Below are positions 19,797-29,083 of a stretch of 64,000 bases of DNA, in pieces (positions within the stretch are counted from its first letter, which is position 1; the number at the start of each line of letters is the position of its first letter). The position numbers were made by a program, and so were the translations under genes. Source of the DNA: an uncultured Balneolaceae bacterium. GTDB taxonomy: Bacteria; Bacteroidota; Rhodothermia; Balneolales; Balneolaceae. The notes beneath the pieces were generated by a model that was not told where the DNA came from, did not search any database, and was given only the letters and a program-made list of their open reading frames with translations. Location of the stretch: assembly GCA_913057825.1 (NCBI GenBank), contig CAJXOW010000003.1:1-64000 (forward strand). The letters run 5' to 3'.

Positions 19797-20963
19797 TTAC
19801 TCGACCACATAACGGGGCAGTTCGGAAGGTATCCGGGTAAGCGCCTCGTAATTCAAGTTATTGCTTAAATCACTAAACGAGGATACGGAAATTTCCTGGT
19901 CTTTTTGATGACCGATAACCACCACTTCATCTCCTTTCTTCACATCGGGAATATCGGTTACATCGATCGTCAACTGATTCATGTTAACCCGACCGGCCAC
20001 TTTGGCACGAGCACCATTGATCAGCACCATGCCAAGATTGGATAAGTTGCGAGCAAAACCATGGGCATATCCAATAGGTATATTGGCAATTTGCTGCTTT
20101 CGATTGGTTAAATACTCGTTCCCATATCCAACAAACGCGCCAGCCTCTACCTCCTTGGTGCTCATGACGATACTTTTCCAGGTCATAACACGGTTTAAGG
20201 GATCTTTAAACTCTTCCTGACCGGGATGATGATTATTCTTCTGATAATACATAAACGTTTCCCTGCTCGGCCAAAAGCCATACTGTGCAATCCCAATACG
20301 CACCAGGTCCATGATGGTTTCCGGATAGGTTAACGTGGCGGCCGAACAGGCCGTATGGTGATAGGTCGGCTTAATATCATCCTTTCGAAGATCATCACAG
20401 ATCTTTCGATAGGTCTTAATCTGATTCTGAATACGCAAGTAATTACTAACACTCTCCGCCCCTGCGTAATGAGTACAAATCCCTTCAATGGAAAACAGGC
20501 TGCGATTATCGCGGATAATCGAGACCGCCTCCTCAAGCTGATCCGCCTCTAATCCTATGCGATGCATGCCTGTTTCGACCTGCAGATGAATACGGGCGGG
20601 TTTCCCGAGATTGGAAGCCACCTCAGCTGCAGCACGCAGCCTGTCCGCTTCAAACACATAGAAGGATACTTCATTTTCAATGGCCCAGGGTAGTTCGTCA
20701 TTGGAAATCCATCCCATGATCATGATGTCAGCATCAGACTGGCTCGACAGCAATGCCCGATTGGCTTCGTCGGCGCTGAAAACGGAAAAGTGCTTAATTC
20801 CGCAATCCTCGGCCATCGGTACAAACTGTTCGATCCCGTGGCCATAGGCATTCCCCTTAATTACAGAAGATATAGTCACTTCTTCTCCTGCGAATTTTCG
20901 CAGGAAATCAATATTCTTCTCGTAGGCTGATTTGCTTAATTCTATATATGACGGATGCAGCAT
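19797..20963 (-). CDS. alr: alanine racemase
   Basis: PLP-dependent interconversion of L- and D-alanine, which supplies D-Ala for peptidoglycan. The 388 residues include the PLP-lysine motif SSVIKGNAYGHG (Lys36) and, in the C-terminal beta domain, GAFVGYGNEYLT with the second catalytic tyrosine. The N-terminal TIM barrel and C-terminal domain are complete. It is the last gene of a leftward cluster with an M20 deacylase 26 bp upstream and a second racemase of another family beyond that. That setting leaves open a broader amino-acid racemase role. Confidence 0.93.
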   Translation of the reverse strand: MLHPSYIELSKSAYEKNIDFLRKFAGEEVTISSVIKGNAYGHGIEQFVPMAEDCGIKHFSVFSADEANRALLSSQSDADIMIMGWISNDELPWAIENEVSFYVFEADRLRAAAEVASNLGKPARIHLQVETGMHRIGLEADQLEEAVSIIRDNRSLFSIEGICTHYAGAESVSNYLRIQNQIKTYRKICDDLRKDDIKPTYHHTACSAATLTYPETIMDLVRIGIAQYGFWPSRETFMYYQKNNHHPGQEEFKDPLNRVMTWKSIVMSTKEVEAGAFVGYGNEYLTNRKQQIANIPIGYAHGFARNLSNLGMVLINGARAKVAGRVNMNQLTIDVTDIPDVKKGDEVVVIGHQKDQEISVSSFSDLSNNLNYEALTRIPSELPRYVVE

Positions 20964-20989
20964 AGTGCAAAATAATAGCGCTTATGTAT

Positions 20990-22156
20990 CTAATCCTCAA
21001 TATTTGTCAAACGATCAATCACCCCCAGGAACATCACCAGCCCGGTATGGATTATTTCATCCGGAAAATCATAGTGAGAAGCATGCAGCTGCGGATGCTG
21101 CTCTCCGGAACCGAGTCCGAATAAAGCTCCTTTGTATTGATTCAGAAGTTGTCCGAAATCCTCGGACCAGGCAAACGGCGTGGCGGGAATTTCCATTTCA
21201 TAGTCAAACGACTTCACCACTTCCTTTAATAAATCGTTGGCCGACTTTTCGTTGACGGTTGCTTTAAATGGTTCAGTAGTTTCATATTCCATTTCAAGAT
21301 CATAGGTATCGGCAATTCCACCGGCCAGCTCGATGGCTTTTTGCTCAAGTTTATTCATCTCATCATCATTGTAAGTCCGCAACGTCGTTGCAATTTCGGC
21401 AAAACCCGGTGAAGTCCCAAAAGCTTTCTCGCCCAGTTTGGTATGGATCAACGTGACCTTTGCGGTATCACTCAGTGACGTATAGAATTGAGGAATAGCG
21501 GAAAACGTTTCAATAATCTGGGCCATAGCAAGAGCCGGACTCCGTCCCTCATACGGATGCGCCGCATGCGAAGTTTCCCCTTTCAACCGAACCATCAAAC
21601 CGATAGAAGCCGCCGCAAAGACGTCATCGCGCACGATTATTTGATGTTTGGGGAAGCCTGGTAAATTATGGAGAGCAAAAATATAATCCGGCTCGATAGC
21701 TTCGAATTTCTCATCATCAAGTATCCTCAAAGCTCCGCGACCGGTTTCCTCCGCCGGCTGAAAAAGTAAAATCACCCTCCCATTCTCCGGACGATGATCC
21801 TTTAAATAGCGTCCAATGCCCGTTACAATGCTCATGTGTCCGTCATGCCCACACTTATGAGAAGTCCCGTCATTTTGGGAACGATGTTCAAAATCATTGG
21901 TTTCCTCGATTGGCAGTGCATCCAGCTCACACCGAATCATAACGGTAGGTCCCTCCTCCCTGCCGTCATAAACGGCCGCCAGTCCTTCTCCCCCGATATC
22001 GGTAATCATTTCATCCGGATCGGTGGCTGACAAATATTCCCGGACCGCCTCCGAGGTCTGATGTTCCTGCCCGGATTGTTCCGCTATCCGGTGCAGCTTA
22101 CGGCGAAACTGTATTTGATCCTGAATAATTTGATCTGCAAATGCTTTGAAAGACAT
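20990..22156 (-). CDS. M20-family amidohydrolase (N-acyl amino acid deacylase type)
   Basis: 388 residues. Metal-dependent hydrolase that removes acyl groups from amino acids, related to hippurate and N-acyl-L-amino-acid hydrolases. Visible motifs are RCELDALPI near 75-83, KCGHDGHMS at 101-109 (metal ligands Cys/His) and LFQPAEETGRGALRIL near 125-140 with the catalytic Glu pair. The dimerisation domain follows (GETSHAAHPYEGRSPALAMAQII). A perfect 11-bp hairpin (22159-22183) sits directly before the start codon. The next gene, alr, is 26 bp downstream on the same strand. The substrate is inferred from the neighbours, not shown. Confidence 0.88.
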   Translation of the reverse strand: MSFKAFADQIIQDQIQFRRKLHRIAEQSGQEHQTSEAVREYLSATDPDEMITDIGGEGLAAVYDGREEGPTVMIRCELDALPIEETNDFEHRSQNDGTSHKCGHDGHMSIVTGIGRYLKDHRPENGRVILLFQPAEETGRGALRILDDEKFEAIEPDYIFALHNLPGFPKHQIIVRDDVFAAASIGLMVRLKGETSHAAHPYEGRSPALAMAQIIETFSAIPQFYTSLSDTAKVTLIHTKLGEKAFGTSPGFAEIATTLRTYNDDEMNKLEQKAIELAGGIADTYDLEMEYETTEPFKATVNEKSANDLLKEVVKSFDYEMEIPATPFAWSEDFGQLLNQYKGALFGLGSGEQHPQLHASHYDFPDEIIHTGLVMFLGVIDRLTNIED

Positions 22157-22158
22157 AC

Positions 22159-22183
22159 AATTAATTTTCTCCGAAAATTAATT
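22159..22183 (-). promoter_or_regulatory. hairpin abutting the M20 gene start codon
   Basis: Perfect stem AATTAATTTTC / GAAAATTAATT with a 3-nt loop, ending 2 bp before the start codon at 22156. In mRNA it would occupy the ribosome-binding region and could limit translation initiation. Confidence 0.5.
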
Positions 22184-22184
22184 T

Positions 22185-22302
22185 AGGCGAAAGGCGAAGG
22201 GTGAAAGCAAGACCTGGTTAATAATTACGGGTACAATAATCGTCCATATACCCCCATAATACAACCAGATAATACGCTAAGTACTGCTTTCAGCTTTCAG
22301 CT
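22185..22302. repeat. class II mirrored-arm element a
   Basis: Left arm 22185-22209 is a degenerate tandem of GGCGAAA-like units. The right arm 22285-22302 is TGCTTTCAGCTTTCAGCT, the mirrored counterpart (reverse complement AGCTGAAAGCTGAAAGCA). The spacer is about 75 bp. The right arm ends 3 bp from the stop codon of the racemase at 22306. Confidence 0.6.
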
Positions 22303-22305
22303 AAT

Positions 22306-23376
22306 TCATTCTACGTGCTTTTCGATATAATTTGAATTCATAATGCTGAGGGCGCCCATATATTTCATTCGGAAACGGATAAAATCTCCCACTTCATACT
22401 GGGATTCGTTTTCCCCCACATCCAGGACAATCATATCCGAGCTGGCATCTACCACTTTAATATCATCGTGGATATTGACCAGGTAGTCGGGATTAATATC
22501 TAGATATCCGATATCGAGAATAGCCCGATAGTGGGTCTTGCCGATCTCATCCTCATCAATTTCCATCGTCTCACCCTGCGGATTTTGTCCCATCTTTCCA
22601 CTGGGTACCACCGGCTTCTCCGATATCTCAATAATCTGCGTATACAATTCAAAAACCCCCGGGTCCATCCCATCAATGACCCCGCCGTTGTATAAATTAT
22701 TTCCAAAATAAAGGGCTTCCCCAACGCGGAAATGGTTAACCCCGTCCGGAAGCTGGTCCCGAAGCAACAACGGAATGGTCACCGTGGTACCTCCGGAAAC
22801 GAGAGGGATATCCTTCTTAAAACGCAGTTCGATAATTTGCTTGTAAAGGGAAAGCTGAATCAACTTGTCCTGATCGGGAAGCACTCCGTGCAGGCAATTT
22901 AGATTGGTACCCAGTCCAATTACTTTGATGTTCGGCAGTTCAAATACTTTTTCATAAAAGTCCATCAAGTCCTCCCGCATCACCCCCTCGCGAAGATCCC
23001 CCATTTCGATCATAATAATCACCCTGTGCACCTTATCCTGGCGACGAGCTTCTTCCGACAAACGATGCATAGTGCCCAATTCGGTGTTAAGACTTACGTC
23101 GGCATACTTTACGACCGACTCAATAATATCCTGGGGAGGCGGTTTGATATAGACAGTCAGCACTGAATCGTCAATCTCCTTAACTTTTTTCAGATTACTC
23201 ACCCTTGAATCGAGCACTTCACCGATATCCAGGTTGATCACTTCTTTCAAGTAATCCTCGTTGCCACAAAGGAGCTTGGTCGTTATCCCCCACTTGATAT
23301 CATTCTTCTTAAACAGCTCATCAAGGAACTCGTAGTTGTGGCGCAGTTTGTCCCTGTAAAGTTTTAGGTAGGCCAT
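22306..23376 (-). CDS. alanine/ornithine racemase-family PLP enzyme (Orr/YhfX type)
   Basis: 356 residues of the alanine-racemase N-terminal fold, in the branch that includes ornithine racemase and YhfX. The PLP lysine is in WGITTKLLCGN (Lys34), and a phosphate-binding VSGGTTVTIPLL segment lies near 212-224. A shortened C-terminal beta domain is present (AILDIGYLDINPDYL to the end). The GNAT gene lies 4 bp upstream on the same strand, so translation is probably coupled. Family members racemise ornithine or other amino acids. The nearby ornithine and lysine aminotransferases make a basic amino acid plausible, but the substrate is inferred. Confidence 0.85.
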   Translation of the reverse strand: MAYLKLYRDKLRHNYEFLDELFKKNDIKWGITTKLLCGNEDYLKEVINLDIGEVLDSRVSNLKKVKEIDDSVLTVYIKPPPQDIIESVVKYADVSLNTELGTMHRLSEEARRQDKVHRVIIMIEMGDLREGVMREDLMDFYEKVFELPNIKVIGLGTNLNCLHGVLPDQDKLIQLSLYKQIIELRFKKDIPLVSGGTTVTIPLLLRDQLPDGVNHFRVGEALYFGNNLYNGGVIDGMDPGVFELYTQIIEISEKPVVPSGKMGQNPQGETMEIDEDEIGKTHYRAILDIGYLDINPDYLVNIHDDIKVVDASSDMIVLDVGENESQYEVGDFIRFRMKYMGALSIMNSNYIEKHVE

Positions 23377-23380
23377 AGAG

Positions 23381-23824
23381 TTATTTTTCCAGTCTCATTT
23401 CGAGATACTTATTTTTAAATCCGTACTTTTCATATAGAAACTTAGCCGGATTTTCAGCTTCAACATGCAATGCAATATCTCCATCCGTGTGTTCAATGGT
23501 ATGCTCCATCAACTGACTGCCGATTCCCTCTCCGCGATAATTTTCATTCACCGCAATATAAACCAGGATATTTTCCGGGATATACCCCGACATATTAGTA
23601 TTATTAATAACCACTGCTCCGATTATTTGGTCATCATCAATGGCAAGCAACACGAATCCATCTTGTCCCGGACCCTTGCCAAATGCGTAATCAATCGCGT
23701 TCAGGATATACTCTCTCTCATCCCCGTATTCATCGAGATGGTCATGCAGAAAATCGGCGATATCCTCACGGTTAAAGGGAGTTGAATTTGATGCCGGATC
23801 GTTAATTACTTTAAAAGATGCCAT
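23381..23824 (-). CDS. GNAT-family N-acetyltransferase
   Basis: 147 residues with one acetyltransferase domain. The acetyl-CoA-binding motif A is NENYRGEGIGSQLMEHTIEH (about 94-113), preceded by the beta-strand ENILVYIAV. The C-terminal motif EAENPAKFLYEKYGFKNKYLEMRLEK is typical of the fold. It lies 4 bp upstream of the Orr-like racemase and 51 bp downstream of the symporter, so it is part of one transcription unit. The acceptor may be an amino acid or its derivative, given an M20 deacylase in the same cluster; this is inference. Confidence 0.85.
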   Translation of the reverse strand: MASFKVINDPASNSTPFNREDIADFLHDHLDEYGDEREYILNAIDYAFGKGPGQDGFVLLAIDDDQIIGAVVINNTNMSGYIPENILVYIAVNENYRGEGIGSQLMEHTIEHTDGDIALHVEAENPAKFLYEKYGFKNKYLEMRLEK

Positions 23825-23875
23825 TGAGATATAAAACGTAGTATTTAATTAATATTGTGAAAGTCCGTTAAAATC

Positions 23876-25303
23876 CTAGTCGGGCCAAATATATGAAAAA
23901 ACAACCAGCGAAACCGCCGATGCTGTGATACCAAACAAATTGGGATCCAGCTCCAACGGCATCGTTATCGAGCTCAATTCCAGAAGAACCGTAGTACTTC
24001 CTCCCACCAACATCGCGATAAATGCGCCGGTGCTGCTGCTTTTTTCCCAATACAGGGCACCCAGTATCGGTACAAAAAGACCCGAAACCATGAAAGCGTA
24101 CGAGTACAACATAAGGTTGAGCACACTTTGCATAAAGCTCGCCAGCAAAAGCGCTCCGACACCAATAATCAGTGTCGTAATTTGCGAAGTTCGCAAAAAG
24201 GATTTGCTGTCATGGTCAATATCTTTAAAATAACCAATTATATCGGAAACTACATTACCGGATGATGCCATAAGACAACTGTCGGCCGTCGACAAGATAG
24301 CGGAGAAGTAAGCCGACATCATCAGTCCCATGAGCCCTACCGGCAAAACGGTCCGCAGCAACATCGGCAAACCGGTTTCGGGATCCGTTTCGGCGATACT
24401 TTGGTACCCGAGATGGGCAAACATTCCCTGGTCGGCCGCTATTCGAGCAAAGAGCCCCAGAGAAACGCCCATAAAGGCCATTACGGGCCATTCAAACAAA
24501 CCGGCCATATACCATGCCCTTTTAGCGGTTTTCTCGTCGCTACAGGCATATATGCGCTGGTAGAGGGTCATCCCCACAAACCAGATAGGTAGAATGGTAA
24601 CCAGCCAATACACCATTTTCTGCCACTCGATGTTCCAGAGCGATAACAGGTTGGGATCGACGGTTTGCTGAATCGCGCTCCAGCCGCCGATGGCATAATA
24701 GGAGATGGGAATACCGATAAATACCAGTCCGAACATAAGAATGGCCCATTGAACCGTATCCGTATAAATCACGGCCTTGAGTCCCCCGAGAACCGTGTAT
24801 ACTACGGCGACGGTCCCCATAATCATTAGAGCTGTATTCAGGTCGATAGTCTGAAAAGTTCCATTTGCCAATTTTGCGCCGGCCAGGATCTGGGAACTGG
24901 TGAAACCGGCATAGCCGATCGCCGATATAATCCCGGCCAGCAGCGCCACTTCCTTATTAAAATAATGTTCAAAAACCTCGGGGAAGGTATAGGCCTCATC
25001 GAATACCGGATTGCGTTTCACCTTGGGAATCAGGAACACCGCGGCAAGCCACGCCCCCATGAGTCCCGTCAGCAGCATCCAGTTTCCGGCAATCCCCATG
25101 GTAAATCCAAGTCCGCCGAGCCCGATGGAAAATCCCCCGCCGACGTCGGTGGCGACCACGGAGAGACCCACATGCAAGCTGCTCATATTACGTCCGCCTA
25201 CATAATAATCCTCGGCCCCGGTGTTTCTTTGGAAGAAAAAGAACCCGAAACCGAGCATGACGACAATATAGATGAAGAAAATCGATATATCGATTATATG
25301 CAT
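23876..25303 (-). CDS. sodium:solute symporter family protein
   Basis: 475-residue inner-membrane transporter of the SSS/SLC5 family with about 13 hydrophobic segments. It begins in the membrane (IIDISIFFIYIVVMLGFGFFF) and shows the family segment DYYVGGRNMSSLHVGLSVVATDVGGG near 31-56, and later the conserved GLMMSAYFSAILSTADSCLMASSG. Such proteins import organic solutes with Na+, including amino acids, sugars and pantothenate. It heads the leftward cluster with the GNAT, racemase, deacylase and alr genes, so an amino acid or N-acyl amino acid is the likely cargo. Confidence 0.9.
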   Translation of the reverse strand: MHIIDISIFFIYIVVMLGFGFFFFQRNTGAEDYYVGGRNMSSLHVGLSVVATDVGGGFSIGLGGLGFTMGIAGNWMLLTGLMGAWLAAVFLIPKVKRNPVFDEAYTFPEVFEHYFNKEVALLAGIISAIGYAGFTSSQILAGAKLANGTFQTIDLNTALMIMGTVAVVYTVLGGLKAVIYTDTVQWAILMFGLVFIGIPISYYAIGGWSAIQQTVDPNLLSLWNIEWQKMVYWLVTILPIWFVGMTLYQRIYACSDEKTAKRAWYMAGLFEWPVMAFMGVSLGLFARIAADQGMFAHLGYQSIAETDPETGLPMLLRTVLPVGLMGLMMSAYFSAILSTADSCLMASSGNVVSDIIGYFKDIDHDSKSFLRTSQITTLIIGVGALLLASFMQSVLNLMLYSYAFMVSGLFVPILGALYWEKSSSTGAFIAMLVGGSTTVLLELSSITMPLELDPNLFGITASAVSLVVFSYIWPD

Positions 25304-25493
25304 ATATCGTCGTTAACCAAATTGAGATTACCGATTTAAGAACAATTGAAACTTTTTAGCAATTATTTCAGTCTTTCCGGATATTGATTGCTTGCATTGA
25401 CTATATGTCCTCTTCGACAAACCGTTTGTCCCGCCTTCTCTACAGCACGGCTGGTCATTCTATAATACATAGAACAACAAAAAATAATTCCAC

Positions 25494-25528
25494 AAAAAAA
25501 GCCCTTGAAGCATGAAGCTCCAAGGGCT
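25494..25528 (-). terminator. terminator of the initiator tRNA gene
   Basis: Read on the minus strand: stem AGCCCTTGGAGC / GCTTCAAGGGCT with a short loop, followed by seven T. It starts about 6 bp after the tRNA 3' end. Confidence 0.92.
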
Positions 25529-25533
25529 GTTAG

Positions 25534-25606
<73 letters not shown>

Positions 25607-25970
25607 ATGTAAGGCACCACAATATAGGACATGACCTGCTCACATGTCAAATATATTTTTGAAAATAATTTACCTTCCAATAGGTTGTAGTTTCCTATTT
25701 GTAAAATTGCATGTGACTAACGAATGCAACGAACCAATCGTATTTACACTCGCTACCGCGAGGAAATTAGAAATTTTGGATTTCGAATTTTGAATTATGG
25801 ACGCTCAATGCATGTAGATCCCTGGAATAGCTTGATTTGTCGACCACAATCTTATTGGAAATGCCGGTATTAACATTAAGACAGTTACAGGCGAAGACCT
25901 TTTATGCCAATCACAAACGTCCACCATTCAAAATTCGAAATTCAAAATTCAAAATTATCAATCGGCCCCT
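25607..25970. other. intergenic region between tRNA-fMet and rocD with mirrored arms
   Basis: 364 bp without a gene. It holds class II element b: left arm 25763-25800 (tandem of ATTTCGAATTTTGAA-like units) and right arm 25924-25958 (the reverse complement pattern, AAATTCGAAATTCAAAATTC). The spacer is about 123 bp. The right arm ends 12 bp before the rocD start codon. The rocD promoter and the tRNA promoter must also lie here. Confidence 0.55.
25763..25958. repeat. class II mirrored-arm element b
   Basis: Two AT-rich low-complexity arms, 25763-25800 and 25924-25958. Both are built from ATTCAAAATT-type units in opposite orientation, about 123 bp apart. The arms pair over about 20-25 bp with small indels. 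It lies just upstream of rocD. Confidence 0.65.
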
Positions 25971-27209
25971 ATGATTCGTCAGACCAATATTACTTCTAAA
26001 AAAGCTATTGAGCTCGAAAAACGATTCGGCGCCCATAATTATCACCCCCTGCCGGTCGTTTTGGAGCGCGGTGATGGTGTATATGTGTGGGATACCGAGG
26101 GAAAAAAGTATTACGACTTTCTAGCCGCCTACTCGGCCGTCAACCAGGGACATTGTCATCCCCGGATACAAAAAACATTGACCGACCAGGCCGGTCAGCT
26201 TACGCTTACCTCCCGTGCCTTCCACAGCAACATGCTGGGCCATTACGAAAAATACCTATGCGAATTCTTCGGCTACGACAAGCTGCTGCCGATGAATACC
26301 GGAGCGGAGGGAGTTGAAACGGCTCTTAAAATATGCCGCAAGTGGGGGCATGAGAAAAAGGGAATCGAACCGGAAAATGCTAAAATCATCGTCGCCGAAA
26401 ACAACTTTCACGGTCGGACAATTACCGTTATTTCGTTTTCAACCAGCCCGGAATCGTATCGTCATTTCGGTCCCCATACCCCCGGGTTTGAGATTGTTCC
26501 CTTCAATGATGCCAATGCGATCAGCGACTTACTCGAGTCCGACCCCCAAATAGCCGGCGTTATGCTGGAACCTATCCAGGGCGAGGCCGGCGTAATCGTT
26601 CCCGACGACGGCTACCTGCAGGAGGTGCGGGATCTTTGTGACAAACACGATGCACTTTTTATTGATGATGAAATTCAGACGGGACTCGGTCGTACGGGAC
26701 GAATGCTGGCAGCCGACCATGAAGATGTACGCCCCGACATCGTGATTCTTGGCAAGGCGTTATCCGGCGGTATGTACCCGGTCAGTGCCGTATTGGCCGA
26801 TGACAATATTATGGAAGTGATTAACCCCGGCGAACACGGCAGTACCTACGGTGGAAATCCGCTGGGATGCGCGATTGCCATGACGGCCCTGGATGTAATC
26901 ATTGACGAAGACCTGGAGGAAAACGCGACCGAGATGGGCAAGATATTCAGGCAGGAGATGGAACAGATGGTCGATCAACACGATATTCTGCAACTTGTTC
27001 GCGGCAAGGGACTGATGAATGCCATTGAAATTAACGATGACGAAGAAAGCTCGGCTGCGTGGGATTTATGCATGGAGTTCAAGAAACACGGCCTACTTGC
27101 CAAACCTACGCACGGCAATAAAATCCGATTTACTCCACCGCTCATTATCACAGAAGAGCAACTGCGTGACAGCCTCGAAATTATTCGCCAGAGCCTTGAA
27201 AATTTTTAA
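25971..27209 (+). CDS. rocD: ornithine--oxo-acid aminotransferase
   Basis: Moves the delta-amino group of ornithine to 2-oxoglutarate, giving glutamate-5-semialdehyde (arginine/ornithine breakdown or proline synthesis). The 412-residue class-III PLP aminotransferase carries the ornithine-type N-terminus GAHNYHPLPVVLERGDG, LLPMNTGAEGVETALKICRKWG, NNFHGRT, FIDDEIQTGLGRTG and the PLP-lysine motif VILGKALSGGMYPVSA (near 262). These segments separate it from acetylornithine aminotransferases. A lysine aminotransferase follows on the same strand, separated by element C, so the two may be regulated separately. Confidence 0.95.
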   Translation: MIRQTNITSKKAIELEKRFGAHNYHPLPVVLERGDGVYVWDTEGKKYYDFLAAYSAVNQGHCHPRIQKTLTDQAGQLTLTSRAFHSNMLGHYEKYLCEFFGYDKLLPMNTGAEGVETALKICRKWGHEKKGIEPENAKIIVAENNFHGRTITVISFSTSPESYRHFGPHTPGFEIVPFNDANAISDLLESDPQIAGVMLEPIQGEAGVIVPDDGYLQEVRDLCDKHDALFIDDEIQTGLGRTGRMLAADHEDVRPDIVILGKALSGGMYPVSAVLADDNIMEVINPGEHGSTYGGNPLGCAIAMTALDVIIDEDLEENATEMGKIFRQEMEQMVDQHDILQLVRGKGLMNAIEINDDEESSAAWDLCMEFKKHGLLAKPTHGNKIRFTPPLIITEEQLRDSLEIIRQSLENF

Positions 27210-27215
27210 AGCTTG

Positions 27216-27366
27216 TTTATACCACCGGACGTCGGCTCCTTGCTCGGAAGTTTTTCTAATGCGGAAAAACTACCGAGCTTTTTGCTTTGAAAACTTATCG
27301 AGTTATCCCTAGTTGAAAGTCCGAAAACGTAATACTTCGGTTCCGCCGTCCGGTGGGTGGTTATAA
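27216..27366. repeat. class I hairpin element C (degraded)
   Basis: About 151 bp, beginning 6 bp after the rocD stop. The arms 27216-27240 and 27340-27366 still pair but with mismatches and a 4-5 nt indel. The arm core is CCGGACG rather than CCGGGCG, with the complementary CGTCCGG on the other side. Inner motifs TTGCTCGGAAGTTTTTC and ACGTAATACTTCGG are intermediate between the two subfamilies. Confidence 0.82.
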
Positions 27367-27594
27367 ATAAATATTAGCAGGCTACGAGAGAAAGCTCACC
27401 CTGTTTAGCAATCAGTGAATAGCGCCAGCAGGAAGGACTCGATGTAATGGATCAACCGAGCTAGCAAAATACCGCCGTCAATCTGGATCCGTATATTAAA
27501 TTACCCACTTTGGCTTGTGCCTTATATCCACTAATTTAGGAGTAGCAACAGAGGTCGGAATTATCTGAAATTATTCAAAGAAGGGGAGCCCAAA
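27367..27594. other. leader region of the lysine aminotransferase gene
   Basis: 228 bp between element C and the lysine aminotransferase gene. It holds no ORF or recognised repeat. The end contains AAGGGGAGCCCAAA immediately before ATG, a good ribosome-binding site. A promoter is presumed but not identified. Confidence 0.35.
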
Positions 27595-28926
27595 ATGAAA
27601 TTAAAGACACATTCAACAGTGGAAGCTTCGCGGGTTCATGAAGTACTGAAGAAACATATACTTGCGGATGGGTACGAGATGGTACTGGACCTGGAAAAGA
27701 GCCGTGGCAGCTACCTGCATGATGCCCGCACCGGCAAAGAATACCTGGATTTTTTCACCTTTTTCGCTTCGAATCCGCTGGGAATGAATCATCCCAAATT
27801 GGCCGAAGATCAAGACTTTTTAGAAAGGCTTCAAAGAGCAGCCATCAACAAGCCTTCCAACTCGGACATTTACACCCGGGAAATGGCGGAGATGGTAGAT
27901 ACCTTCGACCGAATCGGCATCCCGGATTATCTGCCTCATGCCTTTTTTATCTCGGGGGGTGCCCTGGCGGTGGAAAATGCGCTAAAAGTGGCGTTCGACT
28001 GGAAAGTACGCAAGAACTTTGAAAAGGGATACCGCCAAGAAAGAGGATTCAAGGTCCTGCATCTGGACCGGGCTTTTCATGGACGCAGCGGTTACACCCT
28101 GTCGCTGACGAACACCCTGCCCAACAAAACAAAGTATTTTGCAAAATTTGACTGGCCTCGAATCGAAAGTCCGGCGCTGGAGTTTCCCCTGAATGATGAG
28201 CGCCTTGTGGATGTACAGGAGCGCGAAGAGCAAGCTATTAAACAGGCCAAACGCTACTTTGAATCGTATCCGGACCAAATCGCGGCCATTATACTTGAAC
28301 CTATCCAGGGAGAGGGCGGCGATCGACATTTTCGGCCGGAATTTCACGAGGCACTTCGCGAGCTGGCTGACAAACACGAGGCCCTTTTGATTTATGACGA
28401 AGTGCAAACCGGTATTGGAATGACGGGACGTTTCTGGGCTCATGAACACTTTGTCAAACCGGACATTCTGGCCTTCGGAAAGAAAGCACAAGTTTGCGGA
28501 ATACTGGCCGGCAAGCGAGTGGATGAAGTTCCCGACAACGTATTTGAGGTTTCCTCGCGCATCAATTCGACGTGGGGCGCCAATCTAACCGATATGGTCC
28601 GATTCACACGGGTCCTGGAAGTGATTGAAGAAGACCACCTGGTTCAGCACGCCGAAGAGACCGGCAACTATCTGCAGAAACAGATCGACGACCTCTATGA
28701 GAACTTTGAACAGGTGAGCAACCCGCGGGGACGCGGGCTTTTCTGCGCCTTTGATCTACCCTCCACGGAATATCGAGATAAATTGATTGAGCAATGCCTG
28801 GACCACGGCCTTATGATCCTGCCGTGTGGATTCAAAACCCTGCGATTCCGTCCCCCGCTCACTGTAAATCGTGAGGAAATCGACGACGGAATCGACATTA
28901 TCTCAACAGCTTTGAGTGATCTGTGA
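27595..28926 (+). CDS. lat: L-lysine 6-transaminase
   Basis: Transfers the epsilon-amino group of lysine to 2-oxoglutarate, giving 2-aminoadipate 6-semialdehyde (lysine degradation). The 443-residue class-III PLP enzyme has the lysine-aminotransferase pattern FFTFFASNPLGMNHPKL near 43-59, FISGGALAVENALKVAFDWK near 118-137, HLDRAFHGRSGYTLSLTNT and IYDEVQTGIGMTGRFWAHE. The PLP lysine is in LAFGKKAQVCGI near 297. A strong RBS (GGGGAG) precedes ATG. It lies downstream of rocD and near the racemase/symporter cluster, pointing to basic amino acid catabolism. Confidence 0.93.
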   Translation: MKLKTHSTVEASRVHEVLKKHILADGYEMVLDLEKSRGSYLHDARTGKEYLDFFTFFASNPLGMNHPKLAEDQDFLERLQRAAINKPSNSDIYTREMAEMVDTFDRIGIPDYLPHAFFISGGALAVENALKVAFDWKVRKNFEKGYRQERGFKVLHLDRAFHGRSGYTLSLTNTLPNKTKYFAKFDWPRIESPALEFPLNDERLVDVQEREEQAIKQAKRYFESYPDQIAAIILEPIQGEGGDRHFRPEFHEALRELADKHEALLIYDEVQTGIGMTGRFWAHEHFVKPDILAFGKKAQVCGILAGKRVDEVPDNVFEVSSRINSTWGANLTDMVRFTRVLEVIEEDHLVQHAEETGNYLQKQIDDLYENFEQVSNPRGRGLFCAFDLPSTEYRDKLIEQCLDHGLMILPCGFKTLRFRPPLTVNREEIDDGIDIISTALSDL

Positions 28927-29083
28927 TTTGTGATTGATAATTTATGATTTATGATTTTGGCTGGTTGCTGATAATATTGGAAAGGAATTAGGCTTAATAT
29001 TTCTTGACTAAGGCAACGATTAGGAAATTATTGATTCACCGTAATCATTAATCATTAATTATTAATCACCAATTATAAATCAC
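28923..29083. repeat. class II mirrored-arm element c
   Basis: Left arm 28923-28958 and right arm 29042-29083 consist of GATTTATGATT / AATCATTAAT-type units in opposite orientation, about 83 bp apart. It fills the gap between the convergent lysine aminotransferase and SDR genes. The right arm overlaps the SDR stop codon at 29080-29082 and the left arm overlaps the lat stop, so it could serve both transcripts. Confidence 0.62.
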
